Origin: Streptomyces alanosinicus
GTDB lineage: Bacteria > Actinomycetota > Actinomycetes > Streptomycetales > Streptomycetaceae
Length of the DNA stretch: 64,000 nucleotides
Assembly (NCBI RefSeq): GCF_014650595.1
Contig: NZ_BMVG01000039.1
Span: forward strand, 1-64,000
Reading direction: 5' to 3'
Part shown: one piece after another, positions 7,315 through 15,447 of the stretch
How positions within the stretch are numbered: the stretch's first letter is position 1
Layout: each line of letters opens with the position of its first letter
Notes under the pieces: generated by a model
Databases searched by the model: none
What the model was told of the DNA's origin: nothing
What the model saw: the letters and a program-made list of their open reading frames with translations, nothing else
Made by a program: the position numbers and the translations under genes

Positions 7315-9093
7315 CTACTTCTTCGGCCGTACCGCCGGCATCCCCAGGAACGGAAGGCGCAGGGCGCCGAAGGCGTCCTGCGGGACCGCGGGAGCCTGCG
7401 GCTCCACCGGCTTCAGCCGCTCGTAGGCCGCGCCCGGCACCGGACGCGCGTCCTCCTCACCCTTGTTCGGCCAGAACGACATCGCGCGCTCGGCCTGCGC
7501 CGTGATCGTCAGCGAGGGGTTCACCCCCAGGTTCGCCGAGACCGCGGCGCCGTCCACGACCGAGATGCCGGGGTGGCCGTAGAGGCGGTGGTACGGGTCG
7601 ATCACCCCGGTGTCCGCCGAGTCGCCGATCGGGCAGCCGCCGAGGAAGTGCGCGGTCAGCGGGGTGCCCATCAGCTCGCCGACGTTGCTGCCGGCGAAGC
7701 CGTTGATCTCTGCCGCGAGCGCGGAGGCGGCCTCGGTGGCGGCCTTGATCTGCTTGGGGTTCGGCGAACCGTGGCCCTGCCGCGCGGTGAGCAGGCCCTT
7801 CCCGACGCCGTCCGGCTTCAGGTACGTCGTCAGCGAGTTGTCCAGCGACTGCATGACCAGGCCGATGATGGTCCGCTCGGACCAGCGCCGGTTGGACAGG
7901 GAGCGCAGCACCAGCAGCGGGTGCCTGGCCGCGTTCGTCAGCCAGGCCAGGGCCCGGGAGGAACCCTCGGCGTAGGGCACCTGGAGGATCGACAGGCCGC
8001 CCATGGAGTTCGAGCCCTTGCCGTAACGGACCGGCTCGATATGGGTGTTCGCGTCGGGGTGGATCGAGGACGTGATGGCGACACCGCGCGTGAAGTCGGC
8101 CTGCGGCTCACCGGTCGCCTTGCGGTAGCGGCGGTTGTCGGTCTGCGCGCCGACCAGCGCCTCGGAGTTGGTGCGGGTCAGATCGCCGAGGCGGGCGGAG
8201 AGGTACGGCAGCTGGCCGCCGGCCTTCATCCGGTGCAGCAGGGTCTGGGTGCCGTACGTGCCGGCGGCGAGGACGACCCTGCGGGCGGTGAAGAGCCGGC
8301 CCTCGCCCTTCTTCTTCCGGTCCGTCGGCAGGGTCGCCACCGCGTAGCCGCCCCGTGAGTCGTCCGTGACGGACACGACCGTCGTCATCGGATGCACCAC
8401 CGCGCCCGCCTTCTCGGCGAGGTGGAGGTAGTTCTCGTTCAGGGTGTTCTTCGCGCCGTGCCGGCAGCCGGTCATGCACTCGCCGCACTCGGTGCAGGCG
8501 TTGCGGGACGGGCCGGCGCCGCCGAAGTACGGGTCGGCGACCTGCCCGCCCGCACCCGCCCGCGCCGTGCCGTCGGCGTCCTTGCCGTCGCCGAAGAACA
8601 CGCCGACCGGTGCCAGGTGGAAGGTGTCGCCGACGCCCATCTGCTGGGCCGCCGCCTTCAGATGCACGTCGGAGGGGGTCATCGTCGGGTTGAGCCGTAC
8701 GCCGAGCATGCGCTGGGCCTGGTCGTAGTACGGCTTCAACTCCTCCTGCCAGTCGGTGATGTCCCGCCACTGGGGGTCGTCGAAGAAGGCCTTCGGCGGT
8801 ACGTAGAGGGTGTTGGCGTAGTTGAGCGAGCCGCCGCCGACACCCGCGCCCGCGAGGACCATGACGTTGCCCAGCAGGTGGATCCGCTGGATGCCGTACA
8901 TGCCGAGTTTCGGGGCCCAGAGGTAGTTCTTCAGGTCCCAGGAGTTGCGGGGCAGGCTCGCGCGGGTGAAACGGCGCCCGGCTTCCAGGACGCCTACCTT
9001 GTAGCCCTTCTCGGTCAGCCGGAGGGCGGATACGGAACCGCCGAAACCGGAGCCGACGATCAGGACGTCGTAGTCGTAGGCGTCTTGCGGCAC
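7315..9093 (-). CDS. GMC family oxidoreductase with Cys cluster
   Basis: A 592-residue FAD-dependent oxidoreductase of the glucose-methanol-choline superfamily, close in layout to bacterial cholesterol oxidases. The FAD-binding Rossmann motif is DVLIVGSGFGGSVSAL at residues 9-24, and the second GMC signature region is GAGVGGGSLNYAN. The C-terminal GISVVDGAAVSANLGVNPSLTITA segment completes the FAD site. A CTECGECMTGCRHG motif near residue 200 looks like a ferredoxin-type cysteine cluster inserted into the fold, so an Fe-S centre is possible. Start GTG at 9093 with GGAG upstream. It lies 52 bp after the aldehyde dehydrogenase gene and probably forms an operon with it, a pairing that suits alcohol to aldehyde to acid oxidation. 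The substrate is not known. Confidence 0.88.
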   Translation of the reverse strand: MPQDAYDYDVLIVGSGFGGSVSALRLTEKGYKVGVLEAGRRFTRASLPRNSWDLKNYLWAPKLGMYGIQRIHLLGNVMVLAGAGVGGGSLNYANTLYVPPKAFFDDPQWRDITDWQEELKPYYDQAQRMLGVRLNPTMTPSDVHLKAAAQQMGVGDTFHLAPVGVFFGDGKDADGTARAGAGGQVADPYFGGAGPSRNACTECGECMTGCRHGAKNTLNENYLHLAEKAGAVVHPMTTVVSVTDDSRGGYAVATLPTDRKKKGEGRLFTARRVVLAAGTYGTQTLLHRMKAGGQLPYLSARLGDLTRTNSEALVGAQTDNRRYRKATGEPQADFTRGVAITSSIHPDANTHIEPVRYGKGSNSMGGLSILQVPYAEGSSRALAWLTNAARHPLLVLRSLSNRRWSERTIIGLVMQSLDNSLTTYLKPDGVGKGLLTARQGHGSPNPKQIKAATEAASALAAEINGFAGSNVGELMGTPLTAHFLGGCPIGDSADTGVIDPYHRLYGHPGISVVDGAAVSANLGVNPSLTITAQAERAMSFWPNKGEEDARPVPGAAYERLKPVEPQAPAVPQDAFGALRLPFLGMPAVRPKK

Positions 9094-9145
9094 GGGTGTC
9101 TCCTCGTTGAGTTTCGCGTGCGGGCCGGCTGTGGAAGCAGGTGGG

Positions 9146-10759
9146 TCACCTGAACCGGAATGCCTTCATCAGGCGGAGACTGCGGCTCATGAACTGCGCG
9201 TAGGCCTCGTCCGTCATGCCCAGCGACGGCGCCATCGGCAGCAGGCGCTGCTGGGCCACCGTCTGGGCCTCCGTGTACTTGAGGATGCCCTCGGAGCCGT
9301 GGCGGCGGCCGAGGCCGGAGTCCTTCATGCCGCCCATCGGGGACTGGACGCTGCCGTAGGCGGGTGCGTAGCCCTCGTTGACGTTGACCGTGCCGGTGCG
9401 CAGCCGGGCGGCGACCTCGCGGCCGCGGCCGGCGCTCCTCGTCCAGACCGAGGAGTTGAGGCCGTACGGAGTGGCGTTGGCGCGCTCGATCACCTCGTCG
9501 TCGGAGGAGAAGCGGTAGACCGACACGACCGGGCCGAAGGTCTCCTCCTCGCACACGGCCATGGAGTCCTCGACGCCGTCGAGGATGGTCGGTTCGAAGA
9601 AGTACGGGCCGATGTCCGGGCGGGCCCTGCCGCCCGCGACCACCGTCGCGCCCTTCGCCACGGCCTCCTCGACATGCCGCTCCACGGTCTTCAGCTGGCG
9701 CTCGCCGACCAGCGAGCCCATGTCGGCGCCGTAGGTGAGGGAGTTGCCGAGCCGCATGGCCCGGGTGCGGGCGGCGAAGCGCTCCAGGAAGGCGTCGGCG
9801 ACCGATGCGTGGACGTAGAGCCGCTCGATGGAGATGCAGAGCTGTCCGGCCGAGGAGAAGCAGGCGCGTACGGCGCCGGCGGCGGCCTTCTCGATGTCGG
9901 CGTCGTCCAGGACCAGCATGGCGTTCTTGCCGCCGAGTTCGAGGGACACGCCGACCAGCCGGGCGGCCGCTCCCTGGGCGACCTCGCGGCCGGTGCGGGT
10001 GGAGCCGGTGAAGGAGACGTAGTCGGCGTGCCTGACGATCTCCGGGCCGACGACCGGGCCCTCGCCGAGCACGACCTGGAAGACGCCCTCGGGCAGACCG
10101 GCCTCGATCAGCAGGTCACGCGCCCAGAGAGCGGTGAGGCAGGTCTCGGTGTCCGGCTTCATCACGACCGCGTTGCCGGCCACGAAGGCGGGCAGGGCGT
10201 CGCCGACGGACAGCTCCAGCGGGTAGTTCCAGGGGGCGATCTGGCCCACGACCCCGCGCGGGTGGCGCAGTTCGGTGACCTTCGTGAGAGTCGGGATGGC
10301 GCCGGTGTGCCGCTTGGGCTTCAGATAGGCGGCGGCCCGGCGGCCGTAGTGGCGGGCCGCGACGGCGACGGCCTGGACCTCCTCGTGCGCGTGCAGCCGG
10401 GCCTTGCCGGTCTCCAGCTGGATGAGGTCGAGCACCTCGGCCTGCCGCTGCAGCACTAGGTCGTGGAAGCGCAGCAGGACGGCGGCCCGCTGTCCCACCG
10501 GAGTCTTCTCCCACACGGCCTGCGCGGTGCGCGCGGCCTCGAAGGCCCCCCGTACGTCCTCGGGTGTGGACTCGGGCAGGTCGGCCAGCTTCTCGCCGGT
10601 GAAGGGGGTGTGGTTCGCGGTACGGCCCGAGCCGACGACACCCTTGGTGAGCTGGGCCACCAGCTCCGGGGTGACCACGTCGGCGGCGGTGCGGGCGCCT
10701 TCGGGGGCGGGCGCGAGGGGGTTGGTGCGGGTGCTGTCCGGGGCCTGCGTGTCCGTCAT
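9146..10759 (-). CDS. Succinate-semialdehyde dehydrogenase (NADP+) type
   Basis: A 537-residue aldehyde dehydrogenase of the NADP-dependent succinic-semialdehyde branch. The catalytic glutamate lies in SLELGGKNA and the catalytic cysteine in SSAGQLCISIERLYV. The NADP-binding IAPWNYPLELSVGDALPA and FTGSTRTG motifs are complete, as is the C-terminal EETFGPVVSVYRF. This length and the PWNYP motif are usual for the family. It is the first gene of a two-gene unit with the GMC oxidoreductase. The exact aldehyde is inferred from family likeness only; a role in 4-aminobutyrate degradation would need a linked transaminase, which is not present here. Confidence 0.87.
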   Translation of the reverse strand: MTDTQAPDSTRTNPLAPAPEGARTAADVVTPELVAQLTKGVVGSGRTANHTPFTGEKLADLPESTPEDVRGAFEAARTAQAVWEKTPVGQRAAVLLRFHDLVLQRQAEVLDLIQLETGKARLHAHEEVQAVAVAARHYGRRAAAYLKPKRHTGAIPTLTKVTELRHPRGVVGQIAPWNYPLELSVGDALPAFVAGNAVVMKPDTETCLTALWARDLLIEAGLPEGVFQVVLGEGPVVGPEIVRHADYVSFTGSTRTGREVAQGAAARLVGVSLELGGKNAMLVLDDADIEKAAAGAVRACFSSAGQLCISIERLYVHASVADAFLERFAARTRAMRLGNSLTYGADMGSLVGERQLKTVERHVEEAVAKGATVVAGGRARPDIGPYFFEPTILDGVEDSMAVCEEETFGPVVSVYRFSSDDEVIERANATPYGLNSSVWTRSAGRGREVAARLRTGTVNVNEGYAPAYGSVQSPMGGMKDSGLGRRHGSEGILKYTEAQTVAQQRLLPMAPSLGMTDEAYAQFMSRSLRLMKAFRFR

Positions 10760-10895
10760 GACGCGCAGGGTATGCCGGAGCGCAGCCTTTGTGTACCCGT
10801 CGGTAACGCGGATTCACCGACTGCACACATACCGCCAGTGATCACTGGCAGGGAATGCGCTGATCAGCGTGTTGACGCCGCGGTGTGCAGAACGA

Positions 10896-11837
10896 TCATT
10901 CGAGTCCGGCTTTTTTCGCCAGAAGCAGGCCGAGCGCGGTGCGCGGGGTGCGGCGGGGGGTGGGTGCGGGTTCGGGCGCCGAAGCAGGTGCAGGTGCAGG
11001 TGCCGGCGGGGACGAGGACGGGGGCGCGGGCGGGGGTGCGGCCTCGGGTTCCGTGGCCGGTGCGGGCGTCAGGCCCAGGTAGGTCCGCAGCGCCGCCGCG
11101 ACATCCGCCGCTCCGGGGCGCGCCGACGGCTCGTCGGCGTGCAGCCGGTCCAGCAGGGGGCCCAGCGGGCCGGGGTCCGTGTCCCCCACGGCGGCCCGGA
11201 GCAGCGCGCCCAGGGACCACAGGTCGGAGGCCGGGCCGGCGCCGGGACCCGCGGCGCGCTCGGGGGCGACGAAACCGGCGGGCAGCTCGCCCGGATGTCC
11301 GTCACCGGTCCCGAAGTCGGTGACGACCACCCGCCCGGTGCCGGACTCCAGCAGGACGTTGGCCGGTTTGACGTCCCGGTGCACGATGCCGACGGTGTGG
11401 GCGGCGCGCAGCGCGCCGAGGACGGCGAGCCCGATCCGAGCGGCCTCGTCCGGCGGAAGAGGGCCGCGCCGCAGCACCTCCCGCAGCGACTCGCCCTCCA
11501 CCAACTCCATGACGATCCAGGGCACATGCCCCTCCATGACGACGTCGCACACCTCGACGGCCGAGGGATGGCGCACCCGGGCCGCGACGCGGGCCTCCCG
11601 GTAGAGCCGGTGGGCGATACGACGGCTCTCCTCGTCGTCGGCCGGATCCCCGGGCAGCAGCGGCTCCTTGAGGGCGACCCGGCGGCCCCGCGCCTGTTCG
11701 TCCCGGGCCCGCCAGACGGTCCCGGTGGGGCCGGACCCGAGACGTCCGGCCAGCCGGTAACGGCCGCCGATCAGACGGGCGCCGGGCGGGCGTTCGCTCA
11801 GATGTGCGTCGGGCGGGTGTACGCCGTCTCCACTCAT
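10896..11837 (-). CDS. Soluble Ser/Thr protein kinase, short activation loop
   Basis: A 313-residue Hanks-type kinase. The glycine loop GSGPTG (34-39), VALK lysine (57), HRD (153-155), DFG (174-176) and APE (191-193) are all present, so catalysis looks possible. Only about 14 residues lie between DFG and APE, against 23 in the neighbouring kinase at 11904. None of them is Thr or Ser, so activation by loop phosphorylation seems impossible. The C-terminal 75 residues are Pro/Ala-rich and end in AKKAGLE; there is no transmembrane helix or sensor domain. It looks like a shortened paralogue of the receptor kinases that follow. It is the last gene of the minus-strand kinase cluster. Confidence 0.88.
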   Translation of the reverse strand: MSGDGVHPPDAHLSERPPGARLIGGRYRLAGRLGSGPTGTVWRARDEQARGRRVALKEPLLPGDPADDEESRRIAHRLYREARVAARVRHPSAVEVCDVVMEGHVPWIVMELVEGESLREVLRRGPLPPDEAARIGLAVLGALRAAHTVGIVHRDVKPANVLLESGTGRVVVTDFGTGDGHPGELPAGFVAPERAAGPGAGPASDLWSLGALLRAAVGDTDPGPLGPLLDRLHADEPSARPGAADVAAALRTYLGLTPAPATEPEAAPPPAPPSSSPPAPAPAPASAPEPAPTPRRTPRTALGLLLAKKAGLE

Positions 11838-11903
11838 GCCACATGAGTACCGTGCGCACCACGCCGTTGTCGAAGCGGGAGGTCGGGCCGCCCATCGGTG
11901 GAA

Positions 11904-13523
11904 TCAGGGCTTGCCGATGTCCAGGTTCGCGATCGCCGCCTTGGCCACCTCCCGGCCGCGCGCCGTGAAGTCGCCCTTGCCCGGGTAGCCGACCGTCAGC
12001 GTGTACATGTCTCCGGCAGCGGTGCGGTAGTAGAAGATCTGCAGTTCGCGCGGGCGCGGGTTCTGACTGTCGTCGGTCGTGTAGACGACGGTGTTCCGCG
12101 CGGCCTGCGCACCGTGGTACGTGGGCGTGTCGTCCGGGTTCGTGCGCGCGCCCTTGGGCATCTGGAGGGTGTACTCGCCCTCGCCGCGGAACTTCTCGTC
12201 GTCGGCGTACATCTGGGACCGGGCGCTGTTCTTGATGTCGTTCAGGGAGCCGTCCGCCTTGCGGGACACATGCAGCTGGACCCAGACGCCGCCGCTCCAG
12301 TCCTCGTACGTCACCCAGTTCTTGTCGGTGGCGTCCTTGGCGGGCCGGACGGCCTGGTAGGACGCGGGCACGGCGACGGTGGCGCCGAGCTTCGCCTCCG
12401 GTTTCCTCCCCCAGCCTTCGGGCAGCGGGCCCGCGAAGGGATCGGCGAGCACCAAATACGCCACCACGGCCGCCGCGACCAGCGCCGCACCCAGGCCGAG
12501 CCACACGGCCCGGCCGAGGCGCCGGACGGGGGCGGCGGGGCCGGCGTGGTCGGCGGAAGCAGCGGTGGCGGTGACCTCGACGCGCTGGGTGGGCACCGGC
12601 GGCGCCGGGGGCTCGGCCGCCTTCGTCAGCAGCGCGCGGACCCGGTCCGCCGGCAGCCGGTGCGCGGGATCCTTCCGGAGCAGCCCGTCGATGACCTCGG
12701 CCAGCGGGCCGGAGGCGGACGCGGGCGCGGCCGGCGTGGAGTTGAGGACGGACTGAAGGGTGGCCGGGGTGTTGCTGCGGCGGAACGGCGACACGCCCTC
12801 GGTGGCCGTGTAGAGCAGCACGCCCAGGGACCACAGGTCGCTCGCCGGGCCGGGCCGCTGCCCCAGCACCCGTTCCGGGGCGATGTACTCGGGCGAGCCG
12901 ACGAAGCCTCCGGTGTCGGTCAGTTGGGTGTCGCCCTCGATGCGCGCGATCCCGAAGTCCGTGAGGACCACCCGGTCGTACCGGCCCAGCAGGACGTTGT
13001 CGGGCTTGACGTCCCGGTGCAGGACGCCCGCCGCGTGCGCCGCCTCCAGGGCGCCGAGCACCTGGAGGCCGATCCGGGCCGCCTCGGGCGCACCCAGCGT
13101 GCCCTCGCGCAGGGCGTCCCCGAGGGTACGGCCGCGCACCAGCTCCATCACGATCCAGGGCCGGCCGTCGACGACCGCGACGTCATGGACGTTCACCACC
13201 GCCGGGTGGTCGAGCCGGGCCGCCGCGCGGGCCTCGCGGCGCATGCGTTCGAAGGCGTTGGCCCGTTCCTGTTCGGGAAGGTGGTCGGGCACCCGAGGCT
13301 CCTTGACGGCGACCTCCCGGTCCACCGTCTCGTCCTTGGCCCGCCACACGGTCCCCATGCCGCCGTGGCCCAGCTTGCCGAGCAGCCGGTAGCGGCCGTC
13401 GACGAGCCGCCCGGCGCCCGCCTCCGGTTGCCGCCCCGGTGCGTCCGCACGCGACGCCGGCGGTTGCAGAACAAAACTCGTCGTGTCGTCGGCCCCCTGG
13501 CCGGCTCCCCCGTCACTGCTCAT
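11904..13523 (-). CDS. Receptor Ser/Thr protein kinase (paralogue 2)
   Basis: A 539-residue transmembrane kinase. The kinase domain (about residues 45-300) has GHGGMG, VAVKE, HRDVKPDN, DFGIAR and APE, with an activation segment containing TQLTDTGGFVGS, so autophosphorylation sites are present. One membrane helix (LGLGAALVAAAVVAYLVLA, about residues 350-370) leads to a secreted domain of about 170 residues. That domain resembles the ones on the next kinases: an N-terminal VAVPASY strand, a central W-rich part, and a C-terminal repeat of short strands, a layout reminiscent of PsbP/Mog1-like folds. The ligand is unknown. From memory, the syntenic S. coelicolor kinases have been linked to the spore-wall synthesis complex. 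The next gene upstream ends 77 bp away. Confidence 0.92.
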   Translation of the reverse strand: MSSDGGAGQGADDTTSFVLQPPASRADAPGRQPEAGAGRLVDGRYRLLGKLGHGGMGTVWRAKDETVDREVAVKEPRVPDHLPEQERANAFERMRREARAAARLDHPAVVNVHDVAVVDGRPWIVMELVRGRTLGDALREGTLGAPEAARIGLQVLGALEAAHAAGVLHRDVKPDNVLLGRYDRVVLTDFGIARIEGDTQLTDTGGFVGSPEYIAPERVLGQRPGPASDLWSLGVLLYTATEGVSPFRRSNTPATLQSVLNSTPAAPASASGPLAEVIDGLLRKDPAHRLPADRVRALLTKAAEPPAPPVPTQRVEVTATAASADHAGPAAPVRRLGRAVWLGLGAALVAAAVVAYLVLADPFAGPLPEGWGRKPEAKLGATVAVPASYQAVRPAKDATDKNWVTYEDWSGGVWVQLHVSRKADGSLNDIKNSARSQMYADDEKFRGEGEYTLQMPKGARTNPDDTPTYHGAQAARNTVVYTTDDSQNPRPRELQIFYYRTAAGDMYTLTVGYPGKGDFTARGREVAKAAIANLDIGKP

Positions 13524-13600
13524 GCGTCATCCATATCGCGCCGGGCCCGCACCCAGCCACCGAGAAAGCCAACGGTCACGAAGCCGTGACCGAGCCGCCG

Positions 13601-15373
13601 TCAGGCGCCCGCGTGAAAGGTGTCGAGCGCCACGTCGAAGTACTCCCGGGCCTCCCGCACCTTGCCGACCGGCGCAGACACCCACACGTCGTACATCCGC
13701 CCGGCCTCCTCCCAGCACAGGTCGTAGGTGTGGCGCGGGCCTTCCGCCGCGCTGTAGCCGGCCCAGCTGAACTCCCAGAGCGCGGCGGGGTGTCCGTCGT
13801 GCGTGGTGGGGGTGACCTGGCCGTCGTGGTAACCGGGGTTGGTGTCGGGGCCCTTGGCGGCCGAGCGCCGCAGCACCGCCTGGGGGCCGCCCGGTTGGGG
13901 ATCGGCCACCTTGACGCCGAGCCGGAAGGTCTCCCCGGGCGAGAGGTAGAAGACCCGCTCGCCCTGCGGGCTGCGGGTGAAGTCCTTCGGCACGGCGAGG
14001 GAGAAACCGGCCGGGTCCCGGGCCGTGCGATAGCCGGAGGGCGCGGTGTGCGAGCCGGCCGAGGCCGTCGCACCGCCGGGCGTGGGTGTGGGGCGCGGGG
14101 AGTCGGGCGGCGGGGAGGAGGCCGGGGGTGCGGTCGGGCTGGTGCCGGTCCCGGTCACCGGGGAGGTCGCCGTGCCGCCGGGGCTGCCGCCGCCCCCGTC
14201 CCCGCTCCCGTGCAGCAGCAGCGCCGCCGCCGACACACCGGCCCCGGCCAGCGCGGCGACGAGCAGGGCCGCGATCAGCACGCCGCGCGTCGAGGTGCGG
14301 GCCGGGACCTCCGCCGCCGCCCCGGACCCGGTGGGCGACGGGGATCCGCCGTGCGGAAGGTCCCGCTGGGTCGGCGTGTAGGCGGCGGCGTGCGCCGTAC
14401 GGCCCCCCGCCCCACCGGAGTTCGCGGTACGCCCTCCGGCCGCGTCGGACACCGGCGTACGGCCCCCGCCGATCCGGTGACCGCGCCCGGCGGCCGGCGC
14501 GCCGGCCGTGCCCGGCGCCTCGGGAGTCCGGCCCGTCTCCAGGAACGTGAGCAGCATCTGCTCGGCATCCGCCGCGCCGAGCCGCCGGTCGGGATCGCGC
14601 TCCAGCAGCCCCCGTACGACCGGCAGCAGCGGCTCGGCCTCGGCGGGCGGCCGGATGTCCGCGGCGACGACGGCGTGCAGGATGCCGCCGAGCGAGTCCC
14701 GCCGGAACGGCGACTCGCCGCTGAGCAGGGTGCACAGCAGCGCGCCCAGCGACCACAGGTCGGACTCCGGCCCGGTGCGCAGCCCCGACATCCGTTCCGG
14801 CGCGGTGTACTCGGGCGAGCCGACGAAGGACCCGGTCTCGGTGAGCGTGGTGGCGCCCGCGACCTGGGCGATACCGAAGTCGGTCAGCACGACCCGGCCG
14901 GTGTCGGACTCCAGCAGGACGTTCGCGGGCTTGATGTCCCGGTGCAGCACCCCCGCCTCGTGCGCGGTGCGCACCGCGCTGAGAAGGGCGACACCGACCC
15001 GCGCGGCCTCGGCGGCGTCGAGGGGGCCCTGCCGGGAGATCCGGTCGGCGAGCGAGCCCCCCTCGACCAACTCCATGACCAGGTAAGGGCGTTCGTCCTG
15101 TTCCACCACGTCATGCACGACGATGATGTGCGGATGCCGCAGCCGGCCGACCGCCCGTGCCTCACGGAAGGTGCGGTCCTGGCGGCGCCGCGCGTCGTCC
15201 TCGGAGAGGGAGTCGTCCGGGAGGAGTTCCTTGACCGCGACCCGGCGCGCCAGCAGTTCGTCGGTGGCCCGCCACACGACGCCCATGCCGCCACGCCCGA
15301 TGCGTGCCTCCAGGCGATAGCGGCCCGCGATCACCCGGTAGTCGGCAGCCTCGGTCCCCATGCGCCCCATCAT
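13601..15373 (-). CDS. Receptor Ser/Thr protein kinase (paralogue 3)
   Basis: A 590-residue transmembrane kinase. GRGGMG, VAVKE, HRDIKPAN, DFGIAQ and APE are intact, and the loop contains TTLTETGSFVGS. A Gly/Thr/Arg-rich linker of about 90 residues follows the kinase domain, then one helix (VLIAALLVAALAGAGVSAAALLL). A Ser/Thr/Pro-rich stalk of about 65 residues leads to a secreted domain with GFSLAVPKDF and ALWEFSW motifs shared with its neighbours. A second ATG four codons in (15361) is the likelier start; either is possible. It lies between two similar kinase genes with intergenic gaps of under 80 bp, suggesting co-transcription and tandem duplication. Confidence 0.92.
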   Translation of the reverse strand: MMGRMGTEAADYRVIAGRYRLEARIGRGGMGVVWRATDELLARRVAVKELLPDDSLSEDDARRRQDRTFREARAVGRLRHPHIIVVHDVVEQDERPYLVMELVEGGSLADRISRQGPLDAAEAARVGVALLSAVRTAHEAGVLHRDIKPANVLLESDTGRVVLTDFGIAQVAGATTLTETGSFVGSPEYTAPERMSGLRTGPESDLWSLGALLCTLLSGESPFRRDSLGGILHAVVAADIRPPAEAEPLLPVVRGLLERDPDRRLGAADAEQMLLTFLETGRTPEAPGTAGAPAAGRGHRIGGGRTPVSDAAGGRTANSGGAGGRTAHAAAYTPTQRDLPHGGSPSPTGSGAAAEVPARTSTRGVLIAALLVAALAGAGVSAAALLLHGSGDGGGGSPGGTATSPVTGTGTSPTAPPASSPPPDSPRPTPTPGGATASAGSHTAPSGYRTARDPAGFSLAVPKDFTRSPQGERVFYLSPGETFRLGVKVADPQPGGPQAVLRRSAAKGPDTNPGYHDGQVTPTTHDGHPAALWEFSWAGYSAAEGPRHTYDLCWEEAGRMYDVWVSAPVGKVREAREYFDVALDTFHAGA

Positions 15374-15447
15374 GCCGCACCGGGCCCATGCGCTCCGGGG
15401 CGCCGATCAGCCAAGCCGCACCGCTCAACCAGCGGTTTTCAGCCGTA

